Below, piece by piece: positions 34,334 through 44,168 of a stretch of 55,522 nucleotides of DNA. The stretch covers positions 1-55,522 of the forward strand of contig JARKIF010000198.1 in assembly GCA_029378245.1 (NCBI GenBank), given 5' to 3'. This stretch comes from Roridomyces roridus. Its lineage: Eukaryota > Basidiomycota > Agaricomycetes > Agaricales > Mycenaceae. A program made the position numbers and the translations under genes. The stretch's first letter is position 1, and each line of letters starts with the position of its first letter. Under the pieces are notes generated by a model. That model saw nothing but the letters and a program-made list of their open reading frames with translations, did not search any database and was not told the origin of the DNA.

Positions 34334-34449
34334 GCTAGCTGGCCAGATTTTTCAAATCTGGTGCAAAATTCTGGGAATAGGGCTTGTCCGCTGAAAAACA
34401 ATCATTATTCGTGTAATACGGGGGCAGACAAAAAAAGCGGCCAGCTAGC
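34334..34449. repeat. Possible MITE or foldback element
   Basis: GCTAGCTGGCC at 34334-34344 is repeated as its exact reverse complement at 34439-34449, so 116 bp are bounded by perfect 11-bp inverted repeats inside an AT-rich stretch. A second hairpin (CCAGATTT, TTC, AAATCTGG; 34343-34361) overlaps the left end. No transposase is present and no clear target duplication was seen, so a non-autonomous DNA element is only one explanation. Confidence 0.45.
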
Positions 34450-34694
34450 ACTATTTTTCAGCTTATTTGGTGACTACTTTTAGTTTAGTGCTAAGTGAAT
34501 GAGCTTCGTTGTAAAAAGTTATAAGACGTGCAAAGTGGGAACCGAAAAAATCGTCGGAACAAACAAGACCAAGCTGCCATCAGCGTCAGTGGTGATGCCG
34601 GTCCCCATTGGCAGGCTGGCCGCCTCAGGGCTGGTTAAAAACCCCCGAGAGAGCGGGTGTGGCACCGGGGAATCGTATCTCGCGATGGTGGTCG

Positions 34695-34794
34695 GGACGC
34701 TGCGTCGGAGAAGGTTGCAGAGTGGGAAAAGGCGTGCAGTAAGGGGCTTGCTGCGGGCAAGTTCACGCAAAGCAGTTGTGTGGATCGATTTTAG
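34695..34794 (+). pseudogene. Duplicated 3' end of the TPR protein gene
   Basis: The plus strand reads a close copy of the TPR protein C-terminus (EKVAEWEKACSKGLAAGKFT, then QSSCVDR and a stop), matching 8413-8510 in reverse orientation. Only the last part of the final exon is present; to the left the similarity fades near 34680. It abuts the 3' end of the F-box-like gene at 34797, the same arrangement as the degraded pair at 7925-8396. Confidence 0.75.
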
Positions 34795-34796
34795 TG

Positions 34797-35981
34797 CTAG
34801 TCAAGATACCAAACATCTTCATCCTCGAACTTCTCTACCAAAAGCCGCCCACTCGCATGAGCGCTCGGCATGTTGATCTGCAAGAGTGCAGTCGCCTCCT
34901 GGAAACGCTGCTCTTGATCCTTCATCTTCATGTGGGTTATATATACATCACTGTCGGAGAGTCTCCAGGTGACCTGTGGCTGCCGAGGGTGCCTTTCGAG
35001 GGCGAGATCAAGCTGACTCACACCGCCTGCTCCATGGGATGCTAAAGTGCGAGCTATGCTGAGGGTGATGGTGATTTGTGCAAGTACGGGACTTGCCATG
35101 ATAGACGCAATGAGCCCATGCATGCAATCAGGACGCCACCCTGGCAAGTCGAATTGCACCGACTGCAGGACGGGGAAATGGTAACCCTCCATTCGCTCCT
35201 CATCCGCTAAGTGCCGAAACGTGATGTGTTGGATTGTGGGTGACACGGCGGCAATAAACTTGCGACTCCACTCGGAATCTACAGCTACGACCAGCGTGCG
35301 CAAGTTGGCGATGTGTTGAGCCAGCTCGGGTTGGAGCAGCAATTTATATGCACTGCTGTTCGAGCCTGTATCGAGCTCGATCCGGTCGAGAATCCGTCTT
35401 TGAGGCCACGGTGTGACACCCTCCTCAACGTTGAGGTCGATGTACGAGCTCAACAAGTAAAACGTGGGGGCAGCGTCGAGACACTGGAGGAAAAGCGCTG
35501 CGGGGATATCGCTTGTATCGATGAAACCTAGTTTGCGGAGCGGTTGTCGGGAGATGAAATCGACGAGCGCGGGTGATACTATGCGCAAAATAAAATCCTG
35601 GGAAAGATAACTGGAGACGAGGTCGCACTGGCGTACATTCCGCAGCTCCAGATGAGCTAATATTTGCCGGAGCGTCTCCAGCCTGACATCGTGCTTGTGT
35701 TGTGGAAAGTGAATTTCCAGGTGACCGATGTACGATGCGATGTGAGGCGATGTCTCCATCAGAGCGCGTATGGCGTCGTAATTGTCGCGTTTCGGCAAGC
35801 ATCTGGCCTGGGAGGTAACATTCAAGCGCCGCTTGTTGTCGGCCTGCAGCCTGACGAAGTGGAACAGGTTGCGTTGACTTGGGACACGGAAGTTTGACGC
35901 GACGAGGGAGCAGTTTTTCAGAGCAACGATGCTCAGCTCGCAGATAATGGCGTCAATGAGTTCTTGGGGGATAGCAACCAT
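34797..35981 (-). CDS. F-box-like protein, single exon, 394 residues
   Basis: The N-terminus IPQELIDAIICELSIVAL, then KNCSLVASNFRVPSQRNLFH, follows the basidiomycete F-box pattern (PQELID..I...L....L..CSLV). This motif binds Skp1 and recruits targets to an SCF ubiquitin ligase. The rest is a 340-residue region of leucine-rich character (DFISRQPLRKLGFID, LAQHIANLRTLVVAVD, HFPVLQSVQFDLPGW) without a sharp repeat, ending TALLQINMPSAHASGRLL...DVWYLD at 34797. The frame is uninterrupted. F-box genes of this kind are numerous and variable in Agaricomycetes; the target is unknown. A deleted copy lies at 7925-8267. Confidence 0.75.
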   Translation of the reverse strand: MVAIPQELIDAIICELSIVALKNCSLVASNFRVPSQRNLFHFVRLQADNKRRLNVTSQARCLPKRDNYDAIRALMETSPHIASYIGHLEIHFPQHKHDVRLETLRQILAHLELRNVRQCDLVSSYLSQDFILRIVSPALVDFISRQPLRKLGFIDTSDIPAALFLQCLDAAPTFYLLSSYIDLNVEEGVTPWPQRRILDRIELDTGSNSSAYKLLLQPELAQHIANLRTLVVAVDSEWSRKFIAAVSPTIQHITFRHLADEERMEGYHFPVLQSVQFDLPGWRPDCMHGLIASIMASPVLAQITITLSIARTLASHGAGGVSQLDLALERHPRQPQVTWRLSDSDVYITHMKMKDQEQRFQEATALLQINMPSAHASGRLLVEKFEDEDVWYLD

Positions 35982-36386
35982 TGGCCTCGCGGTAAGCTAG
36001 GTGATGCCCTCCGTAGATGGCGGACGAGAGCGGACGAGGCGGTGGTTGTGAGATTGAAGGGTGCATCATGCGGATCAATGTCGCGTTCACGTCAACAAGA
36101 GCCAACAAATGTGCAAATGCTCTTCACCTTGTGACTTGTCGCCCCTCGAATCTGCACCCAGGCCTTTTTGTCAGTAAACACAACGTAGCTCCTCAAGTCA
36201 GCAATCGCGTTGCCTCTCTCGGTCTCTGTTTCTTTTTGCTGGCAGCTGTAGTGTTTAGAAAGGTGTGTTCCTTGCATTGTGCGACCGTGCTCAACGATTG
36301 AATCAAGTCTAGTAGTCATTGAATCCAATTTGTTCACAAAACATCGAACTATTCTACGTCGAAGAGGAGAACCTACCCTGCAAATT

Positions 36387-37086
36387 TAACGTGCTATTGG
36401 TCGACCCGAAGGGCTTAAGCCTGGGGGCCCACGACAAGGGTGCACGAGGGTTGCGAACCCACCCCCAGGAAAATCCTCGACAGCCCCCCGGTCTGCGTCA
36501 ACTACCTCGTCGTCAGTCAAAGCATACTGGAAGAAGATGGTGGAAGACATACCGGAAGGCCAGCCACGACCCGCTAGGTTTGAGGGAGGGGCATGGGTAG
36601 GGTGTCCGGGTTTGTCACCGCGCTCAAATCGCGCCACCACCTGCACCTCTGGCGTGAGCTACGATGGACCTCCCGGTGGTCACCGTCTGTGCTCTGTTGC
36701 GGCGTCAGTCAGACTAGTCGATGATAGCGAGCAAAGGACGTACCGTATGGCCTGCCGTGGCCCGCCAGTTCGAGGGAAGGGGCATGGGTAGGGTGTCCGG
36801 GCTTGTCACCGCGCTCAAATCGCGCCACCACCTTCACCTCGGGCAGTTTGTGCGACGAAGGCCTCCCGGTAGCCGACGCTATACGCCATTGTTTAAGGGG
36901 GGAAAGCAACACAACACGAAAGCAAAACGAAAGCAAGGTCTTGAGGTCTGTGGAGAACGGTGTTGACGACGGCCAGCCTGCAAAATATCAGCTCGACGGT
37001 GCAGGAGCAGGCGGACGTACCTCGCCACTGTCCTCGTCGGCGTTGAAGATGCTTGAGGGAGGACGGTGGTGGGAGAGACGAGGCAT
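36387..37086 (-). CDS. Doubtful repeat-containing gene
   Basis: The minus strand has a plausible first exon from 37086 (MPRLSHHRPPSSSIFNADED) to a GTACGT donor. An acceptor GCAG then leads to an open stretch that includes twice the segment VVARFERGDKPGHPTHAP, followed by LELAGHGRPYG or a variant. The repeated piece corresponds to the two DNA repeats described below. Exon borders between the repeats could not be fixed and stops intervene in some frames, so this may be a decayed gene. Nothing in it resembles a known domain. Confidence 0.25.
36560..36880. repeat. Direct repeat, two units of about 191 bp
   Basis: The segment beginning GGGGCATGGGTAGGGTGTCC occurs at 36589 and again at 36780 and is nearly identical through CGCTCAAATCGCGCCACCACC and beyond. 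The spacing is about 191 bp. Similarity also extends to the left (cataccggaaggccagccacg against cgtaccgtatggcctgccgtg). Confidence 0.85.
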
Positions 37087-37442
37087 GAGAGCCTGGGGAA
37101 TTAGAGGTCGGGCATCGTTTGTTATATACATTTCTTTCCATTCTACGCTATCTTGAGATGGCGGATGTAATTTTCTATCCGCACCGATCGAAAACGTTAA
37201 CTTTGGAATAAATCCGCTGTAGAGGACGTTTGGCCCATAGCGAGGACGCGGAAAAAACGCAGAACGACGCAGAACTACGTGTTGAGTGATACATCAACGC
37301 GACTTGGTCCCAGCTTGGCAGGAGGACGCGTTATGCGACTTTGATGCTCTCCATACTTGTTCCAATCGCAACGTCTCAAGATAGCGCCAAACATATAAAA
37401 GCCAGCCCAGCCAAACGACTCCCCTCATCTTTACCCAGAACC

Positions 37443-38916
37443 ATGACCACCACCAACCTCCTCCTCGTCTTTATCGCCTTCCTGGCTGGGCAGCTGTTCA
37501 ACGCTGTCTGCTCCGGCCTTGCCCACCCCCAGGCCGTCAACAGCGCCCTTGCTGCACCTGGCGGGTGGTCTCTCTCGTCCGTTATTGTTCTCGTCGTCGT
37601 TGTTCTTTTGGTCCACGACTTGGCCATCGCCGGCATCGTCTGGTGGCTCTTCAGCACCCGTCGTAACAAGAAGTCTTCAAGTCCATCGAGTACTCTCCTC
37701 CCCTACCGTCTACCTCTCCTCCTCCTTCCGCCAAAGCCGCTCTTGCTTCTCCCGCCGCCAGCTGGTCCAAACCCGCGTCTGGTCATTCGCCTCTCAATTC
37801 CACGGTGGATGATATCGCTGCGGGTTTACTTTGGTATGTCAACTTTCATTGCGTTGCTCAGTACTGATGCCTTGCATGCAGCTCCTCGCCCTCAACGTGC
37901 TCTCATGGCGCATCAAGGCAACTGGCTCGTCGTCGGCATCGTATGGCAGGCTCTTGCTGCTATCAAGGCGTCAAGGCCCGATGTTGTCAAGTACGAACAC
38001 GGTCTACGGCTAGTGATGAAGACTGCTATCCCTCGGCCCCTTGGTTTGAGAGGCGTGTATCGTGGTCGGGGTATGCCTTCTCACTTGCAGCTTCTGCCCG
38101 TACTAACACGCGTCCTTACAGTCATTCGTCTTCCGCGTGTTTTCTTGGCACAGCAAGACCTCCTTCGCATTGTTGGTGGTGCTCTCGCAATCATCAAGGC
38201 CTCCAAGGTCAAGGCTCTACCTGGAATGCGTCAAGAGGACTCTGCTACGCTCGTCGACGAGAGCCTGGACGACAAGAAGTCCATCTACAAGTCACCGTCG
38301 ACGTCTCGGCCTTCCCACTTGGCGCTCGTCGGCCATCTAGCGGCAGCTGCAATGTCCCGCAAGGCGGCCAAGCAAGTAATCCAGCAAGAATCCTTCATCG
38401 AGCCCGAGGAGATCAACGACAAGGTGCTGCCATCTCCGACTATTCAAGAGGAGGCTTACCCCGACGTCCCACCGCCTCGCCCATCGCTGGTCTCCTTATT
38501 GGAGCGCATCCCGATAGAAATGTTGCGCCAGAGATTCAGCAAATCAAGGTTCAGGCCCCAGGAGCCCGAGGCGTCGCATGCTTTCATTGAGGAAGTCGAG
38601 GAGGAGCACGATGACCAGGAGTCGCTGTCGGGTGACAGCGACGATGCAGGGCTCTTCTCATATGAAGCCTTTGCTGATGACCTTGACACCCGGGCGTTGT
38701 TTGATAGACCCAGTGGGCCGTGCCTGCCCAAGTTCGGTATGTCCTTCTCCTCGTCATTCCTTGCCTAAGTCTTACCATTCCTCAACAGATATAAGCCGAC
38801 CCCCGTCGCTCTCAAACATTGCAGCTCGCTTTGACAACTGCATGCCCTCTGCTCCGCGCCCTTCGCGTGCCGCGATACTGGCTGGTCTTCGCCACCCGGC
38901 GTCGACTTGCTCATAA
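37443..38916 (+). CDS. Unrecognised membrane-anchored protein
   Basis: The start at 37443 (context AGAACCATG) gives a hydrophobic N-terminus MTTTNLLLVFIAFLAGQLFN and a second strongly hydrophobic helix SSVIVLVVVVLLVHDLAIAG, followed by a basic stop-transfer-like RRNKKS. After that the frame is Ser/Pro/Leu-rich. The C-terminal part is acidic (FIEEVEEEHDDQESLSGDSD) with a hydrophobic RPSLVSLLERIPIEMLRQRF. A final intron (GTATGT..CAACAG) near 38736-38787 joins KF to DISRPPSLSNIAARFD, ending at 38916. A 440-codon frame runs through without needing introns, but internal GT..AG pairs in 37670-38120 would give a different middle. A further coding-like piece lies at about 39040-39155. No family is recognised. 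Confidence 0.5.
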
Positions 38917-39475
38917 ACTACCACACTCTGCCCCGGCCAATCTGTCCCCCCTACCCCGCTCACCGCTACCGCCTCCCTCGACCCACAACGCCGCCGACTG
39001 TCTACCCACGAGCCAGCAGCGGAGATGGAGTGACGTGATATGCCACTGGACAAGGGACGCCTCGACCACCGACATACCCCGCTACAGCCTCTTGCCGTCA
39101 CCAACCGCAAGATTTACGACGTGGACGCACTTAGTACTTCAAGCGGGCGGTTGACGGGCTGCTTTCGGCTCGGTGGATGTTGATGGAAGCGGCCGACGGG
39201 TTCAAGGAGGTCTGGGCATGGGGTGAGCAGGGTGTCAATTGGGATAGATGAAGCCAAATGGGCACGAACTGTTTCTTTATTTCTTTGCTTGAATCGGACT
39301 CTCTACATCCCTATCCCATGTAACATCTTACCCAGTTCTGTACATTATCATATATAGCGGGTTGTAATCTACTCTGGAACCAATGGCCAGATCACTCATC
39401 ATGTGGGAACTCTTCCTTGCCCCGACTTCGAGTACTTTGCTTGAATTCATATCTACATTCATGACAAGACACGCT

Positions 39476-40080
39476 TCAATGATACCTATAGCTACTCAGC
39501 CGCATCATATAAGTACTCGATGGCCAAGCCGTGTTCTCCCAAATATCCGATTCGAAATCCAACAACCCGCTCGATATCTCATGAATCCCGTGTTGAGCGC
39601 ACTCATCCATGTATGAAGCGTATTCGACGCGCAGGTTTGAGCCCCAGTCCGCATGCATCAGTCTTCACAAAAAGTATGGAGAGCCCTTTAAATTTCATGT
39701 CAAGCAGAGCGGAAGGCTGAGACAGCTAAGCAACTCACCCAACTCGCGCAATATCTTCCTCGTCTCCTCCTCCTTTACTCCTTCCTTCATCTGATCCTCA
39801 GGGCGCGGTAAATCAACCATATCGGGCGCATTGTGTACCACTGGCCCTTGCGAAATTGTGTTGCCACCAAAAAGTCGTCCCAGTTCTGAACTTTCAAATT
39901 CTCATCCACGCAGGGAACACACTCCACGCTCAAAGCCGCACCCATGTCTTGCGTCAAAATCTGCTCCAAGTGGCTACGCACAGTGCGGTTCCCGGAGTGA
40001 TCCTTCTTGAGCGTAATGTTGACCAGCTCCTCGATCCAACGTATGCCTTCTTGACATGGCACCACGATTCCTCCAGCCAT
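39476..40080 (-). CDS. Unrecognised small gene, exon structure unresolved
   Basis: From the ATG at 40080 the frame reads MAGGIVVPCQEGIRWIEELV, then NITLKKDHSGNRTVRSHLEQ and VECVPCVDENLKVQNWDDFL. In a shifted frame it continues with PVVHNAPDMVDLPRPEDQMK and a GTGAG donor, and ends with SNLRVEYASYMDECAQHGIH and FESDIWENTAWPSS, stopping at 39476. The composition of each piece is protein-like, and acidic/basic alternation is kept. The frame change near 39850-39860 has no obvious intron, so either one base is off or the gene is broken. No domain was recognised. Confidence 0.35.
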
Positions 40081-40219
40081 TGCGCGATATGGGGAATTCG
40101 GGCTCAGAGACAAGGTTCGAGAAAGACGAGGGGGATTCGGATTCAGAGCCAAAGCTCGAGGAAGAAGAGGGGAGTGGAACTGGGAGCCTGAGCGTCGGTG
40201 GAGTCAGACATTGCGTTGT

Positions 40220-40900
40220 AATGGAGGGCGTTAAGGGGAGCAACGCGTAAATATCAGTACACAACGCGAAGGATTTGGATTGCAACAACGCCACGGATTT
40301 ACCTACGAGTTGGTGCACGACATGTATTCGGAGCTCTCCCCACTGGACTCGACCTCGATGATTCTGAAACATCCAACTAGCCGCGACGGCTCAACGGGAG
40401 CCGGGACAACTGGAACCCCACGAGACATCGCCTCCCAGTCACTACAACTGCATCAGACCCAAGCTCTAGGAACAAGTAAGAGGAAATCACGTTGTTTCCC
40501 AGATCGCATGGCGGAACTTGGCCTAGACCATCGGTGTTCAGGATCCGTTTGGGAGTCGCGTTCGTCCTCGTACAAGACAATTCATTTAGTGCGTCGGCGG
40601 CTGAGGTCGAGTGGTTCCAAAGGCTGACCCTTGTTAGAGAAGAAAGTTGGAAGAAAGAGAGATCCTGATCACAACCTCCTGTATCAGTGGCTGAGACCAC
40701 GGCATTTCCCTTTTTGGACTGCGCCTGACTCGCCCTTCTCTTTTTCACGTTCGCGAGGAACCAGAATACTTGCAACTCGATCAAAGACCCAATAAGATTT
40801 ACATTCTGAGCTGGTGGGAAATATTCTAGAGCTATGAGCTATGTATCTCTGGATGGCGACGAACCAAAACGATTGTACGAACTCAGGAAACTTCTTGATG
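40220..40900. other. Interval without a recognised gene
   Basis: Open frames here are short and mutually overlapping on both strands. The stretch 40680-40711 repeats 33433-33464. It lies on the 3' side of family copy B. Confidence 0.35.
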
Positions 40901-40915
40901 CCCGGCAACTGCTGC

Positions 40916-41422
40916 CTAGTCATGTAAGTTGGCAGCATTTGCTGTCATCTCCTTGAACATATGGGCGTGGATGGCGTCTGGCGCTTTTGAGCCACCTAAT
41001 GGAGAGAATGTCGGAAAACTCACCAGCTTCCACATCAGTCAAATTATCAAACCAGTATTTTAGTTTATCTTGATGAGGTCGCATTACTTTGCCCAGCATC
41101 GCCCGCAACTCTCGGATGTGTGTGTCTGGGTCTGCCAAGAACTAGCAAGATTCAGGGCATCATTTAGGAGGAATGGAGTGTACCCACCTGAGGGTTTTCC
41201 CGTTCCCAAACTCGGGTTAGCTCGTCGAGTTGCTCCTGATTTGGACGCTGACTCTGAGCAAGTATCGTATGAGTCTTGCCGGACGGTGGGATGAGGAAGA
41301 TGGATACGCACGATTAACTCATCTCTGACTCGAATTAGCTCCACCAGTTCCTCCTCACTGACTTCACCCGGGTTACTGGCAACGTGGGCTTCCTCGAGGG
41401 TTGTGGTTTCGGAGAGAGACAT
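40916..41422 (-). CDS. Small lineage-specific family, copy B
   Basis: This is a paralog of copy A with the same four-exon plan. The start at 41422 gives MSLSETTTLEEAHVASN; exon 1 ends EEELVELIRVRDELI; exon 2 is RPNQEQLDELTRVWERENPQ; exon 3 carries IRELRAMLGKVMRPHQDKLK and YWFDNLTDVEA. The last exon is APDAIHAHMFKEMTANAANL ending at 40916 if the CTCAAAAG acceptor of copy A is used. Intron 1 is strongly conserved with copies A and D (acceptor side GATACTTGCTCAG). All frames are open. The 5' flank just before the ATG (CCCCTGAACGTC) also matches copy D. Function is unknown. Confidence 0.6.
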
Positions 41423-41675
41423 GACGTTCAGGGGTGCCCAGCGAAGTGACTCCGCGGATGACTCGGATCGGGCCCTCTCCTAGCACTATCCAGTCTTATC
41501 TGGTCGTCGATAACCTGAGCTCTTGAAGTGGATGTTCTCAGGCATAAGGGAGGAATGCGATCTTCAGTTTTCGGCGTGAGGAGTTTTCACGGTACATGGT
41601 TCTTCCGCCGACCAGCACAGTAACACTCATCGTCGTCGGAATCTGAATCTGAATCTGAACAATTGCTAGCCCTAG

Positions 41676-42214
41676 CTAACAACGCAGCCCGAATGGAATC
41701 TCACGTAGTTTTGAGCCGGCAAGTAAACAGGATCTTGCAAAAACTCACCCAACTGCGCTTTACTTAGAGTATCCTGCCACCGCTTGAATCTTTCTCTGTA
41801 TGGTCGATTCTCCGCGTCTATGAGGGCCAACAGGGCTGCCCTATATTTTTTGCCTTCCTGGTAATTGGCCGCCTAGCGAGCTTGAGTCCTGATTCGCCAA
41901 AGAATGGAGTGTGCCAACGTCGGGATCATAATTATTTTGTTCCTTCCATGCACGAAGTTTGGGTTCATATTCCTTGTAGGTGGGATAATAATTCTGAGCA
42001 AGTGGTATCATCATAAGTATGAGCGCTTGGAATGCGGAAGATGGATGCGCACCATGAACTCCAATGTAATGCGGAACAATTCCTCAAGTTCTGCCTTACT
42101 AATCTGAATCGAGTCGGTTGTTTCTTCTCTTTCACCAGAGGTGGCGGATGTAGCGGTCGTTGGACAGTTGGCACGAGGATGTTCAAAAGAGCTCGATGGC
42201 GAGAGACGAGTCAT
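41676..42214 (-). CDS. Small lineage-specific family, copy C
   Basis: The start at 42214 gives MTRLSPSSSFEHPRANCPTT; exon 1 ends KAELEELFRITLEFM; exon 2 reads NYYPTYKEYEPKLRAWKEQN; exon 3 has YRAALLALIDAENRPYRERF and KRWQDTLSKAQL. These align with copies A, B and D. The C-terminus is degenerate: the acceptor used in copy A is changed (CTCAAAAC), and the tail after it is short, ending near 41676. A (GAATCT) simple repeat lies just beyond, at about 41637-41660. It may be an early pseudogene or a variant with a shorter product. Confidence 0.5.
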
Positions 42215-42788
42215 GGTGGTTTCAAGTTGGGGCAGTTGATGAATGTTGCCGTGTTTGACGACTGGGATAAGCGCTCTTTGACTGAACGCGGGGAGAAGAG
42301 CGTGCCCGGCGGTTGGGAGGAGGACCGTGTTTACATGGGAGTCGAGACCGAGATGTTTGATCCCTTACTTGAAGTTCAACCATCGCCTTCCTTTCCCGCC
42401 CATTCGGCCAGTCCCTCGCGTTTTTCAAAGCTTGGAACGCGTTCCTTTTACCAGCGTTCCTAGGGCTGTTCGACGGGGCATACAGACCGCAATTCCGCGT
42501 TCCGCTCAAACCGGTTACCCTCTGCTCCTCGCGAAAGCCATCCCTACTGCGCGCCGTGAACCTAGACCCTGCAACATACGCTGCTCAGCGGCCTCCCTTG
42601 ACCGTCTCGCGTTCAAACCAACGTCGGAAGCGACCACAACGCTGCCCCGAATTTGACGCTACTCGCCGTTTTCAAGAATCAAACTCTCTTCTGCACGTCC
42701 TTGTTGACTCGAACTCAAGTCTGATATACATAAACGAGCGTGTAGATAACCCAAAGAATTACGAAGACGACCAAGACCAAGCGGGTGT
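42215..42788. other. Interval without a recognised gene
   Basis: A plus-strand stretch (about 42440-42655) reads VPRAVRRGIQTAIPRSAQTG, then YPLLLAKAIPTARREPRPCN, rich in Arg, Ser and Ala like a mitochondrial presequence, but it stops without a mature domain. Nothing else is convincing. Confidence 0.3.
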
Positions 42789-43401
42789 TCATCTGCACAG
42801 AACGCCCGCCACAGCAAGCCCCAGACCAACAGCACCGAAGACACGGGGGACTAGCGCTGGAACAGTCGCGCTGGAGCCAGTTCCTGCAACGCGTTCAAAT
42901 CGATTTTACGCTCTTTCGTACCACCCACCTTGTGAACTTTGCGATGCGGACGAGTCAGACGCGGGAGTCGCGGCGGAATCTGCGGTGCTAGACAGAGAGG
43001 TGCTGGCTACGCATTGCACGTTCGCGCATGTGGTGCAGGTTCTGTTCACGATGAGCTGCGCCTACGGTCTAGATGGTTCATCCGCACCTCTGTTCTTGGA
43101 AACACGTCTGATCCGCGGCGCAGTTGCATTCTGGCGTCGGTCCACATTGGATGCATCCTGTAGACGGGGTGGACGAAGCTGCAGAGCTCGTTGACGCTAT
43201 GCACTGAATACTCGCGCATGTGGTGCAGGACCTACGCCGATGAGCTGCTGTATCCGGCACTGACGCGCAAACTTACCGCGCCTGGAGGAAACACGTCTCG
43301 TTTGAAGCACAGTTGCATTGTGGGTCAGCCGGACATTGGATGCACTGCGAAGAGACGACGCTAGCAGCGGAGACGAAGAGAAGGAGCGACGTGACGCGCA
43401 T
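42789..43401 (-). CDS. Opy2-like cysteine-rich surface protein with two modules
   Basis: The product has 158 residues in four exons (43401-43277, 43231-43088, 43041-42929, 42883-42789) with introns of 45-46 bp in consistent phase. A signal peptide MRVTSLLLFVSAASVVSS is followed by two repeats of the pattern CIQC...CNCA..TCF...CTTCA...C (about residues 20-52 and 65-98). This matches the extracellular domain of Opy2, the membrane anchor that recruits Ste50 in the yeast HOG and filamentous-growth pathways. A Ser/Ala/Thr-rich stalk and a terminal hydrophobic segment (PRVFGAVGLGLAVAGVLC) with almost no tail follow. It therefore lacks the cytoplasmic Ste50-binding part. A GPI-anchored or tail-anchored surface protein is more likely than a true Opy2 ortholog. 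Confidence 0.75.
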
Positions 43402-43447
43402 GGTGGGCACCGTAGAGCGTGGGCTGGAGAGCGCTAGGATCAAGGGA

Positions 43448-44028
43448 CGAAATGTAAATGTTATGCAATCTTCATTCAGTTCACATTGGCAGCCGTGTAT
43501 ACTTGAACGATTGGCGCCTTTGTCAATCCATGTAGCAACCATCAGGTCAGCTGGGATTCGGAAAACGGACTTGATTGAACAGAGACCGTAATCAGAATAA
43601 GGTGAGCTGTCGACATCCGTGGTACATGAAGGATTAAACATTCGTTGATTACACTCCACAATCTTCCATTTCGACTCCGAGTTCAGATCATTGAGGGTGT
43701 CCAAAAGCATGCCCCGGTGTGATGTGAATGGAACGTCGATGTCGACGAGCCGCTTGGATGATTTTGCAATGTCTTGAAAAGCCTTTAGCCCAGCTTGGTT
43801 AGCTCTGCCAAACTGGCGAAGCAGTCCGTTGGTTGGGGCATCCTAAAGAAACGATAACATCTAGCTGGATGAATGCAGGAAGAAAGGCCACGCACTGATG
43901 TTTCCTGTCTAGGTCGGAATTCGAAGCAGGAAGAAAACAGGTGCGGTAGGTCCCTATCGTATTTTCTACATTCGGGCGTCTCCTTGCGAGGAGCTGAGTG
44001 CCTTGGTGACGGGGGATTCAGAGGACAT
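43448..44028 (-). CDS. Unrecognised gene abutting the Opy2-like gene
   Basis: A probable first exon from 44028 reads MSSESPVTKALSSSQGDARM. After an intron ending TTTCTTTAG (about 43843) a long open stretch follows: APTNGLLRQFGRANQAGLKA, FQDIAKSSKRLVDIDVPFTS, MLLDTLNDLNSESKWKIVEC and SIHGCQCELNEDCITF. The donor of the intron is unclear. The frame has no stop before it runs in frame into the start of the Opy2-like gene, so the 3' end given here is arbitrary. No domain was recognised. Confidence 0.35.
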
Positions 44029-44168
44029 GGTGACTGGGCGGCTGATCAAGAGCAAACTGAGGGGACAGGGGCGCACCGTTTCCTAACCTTGCTCTCAATA
44101 AAATGACCCCAAGTCTGAAATCCATAAAAGAAACGCAGGACTTGACAGAACCGAGTGCATGAATGGAC

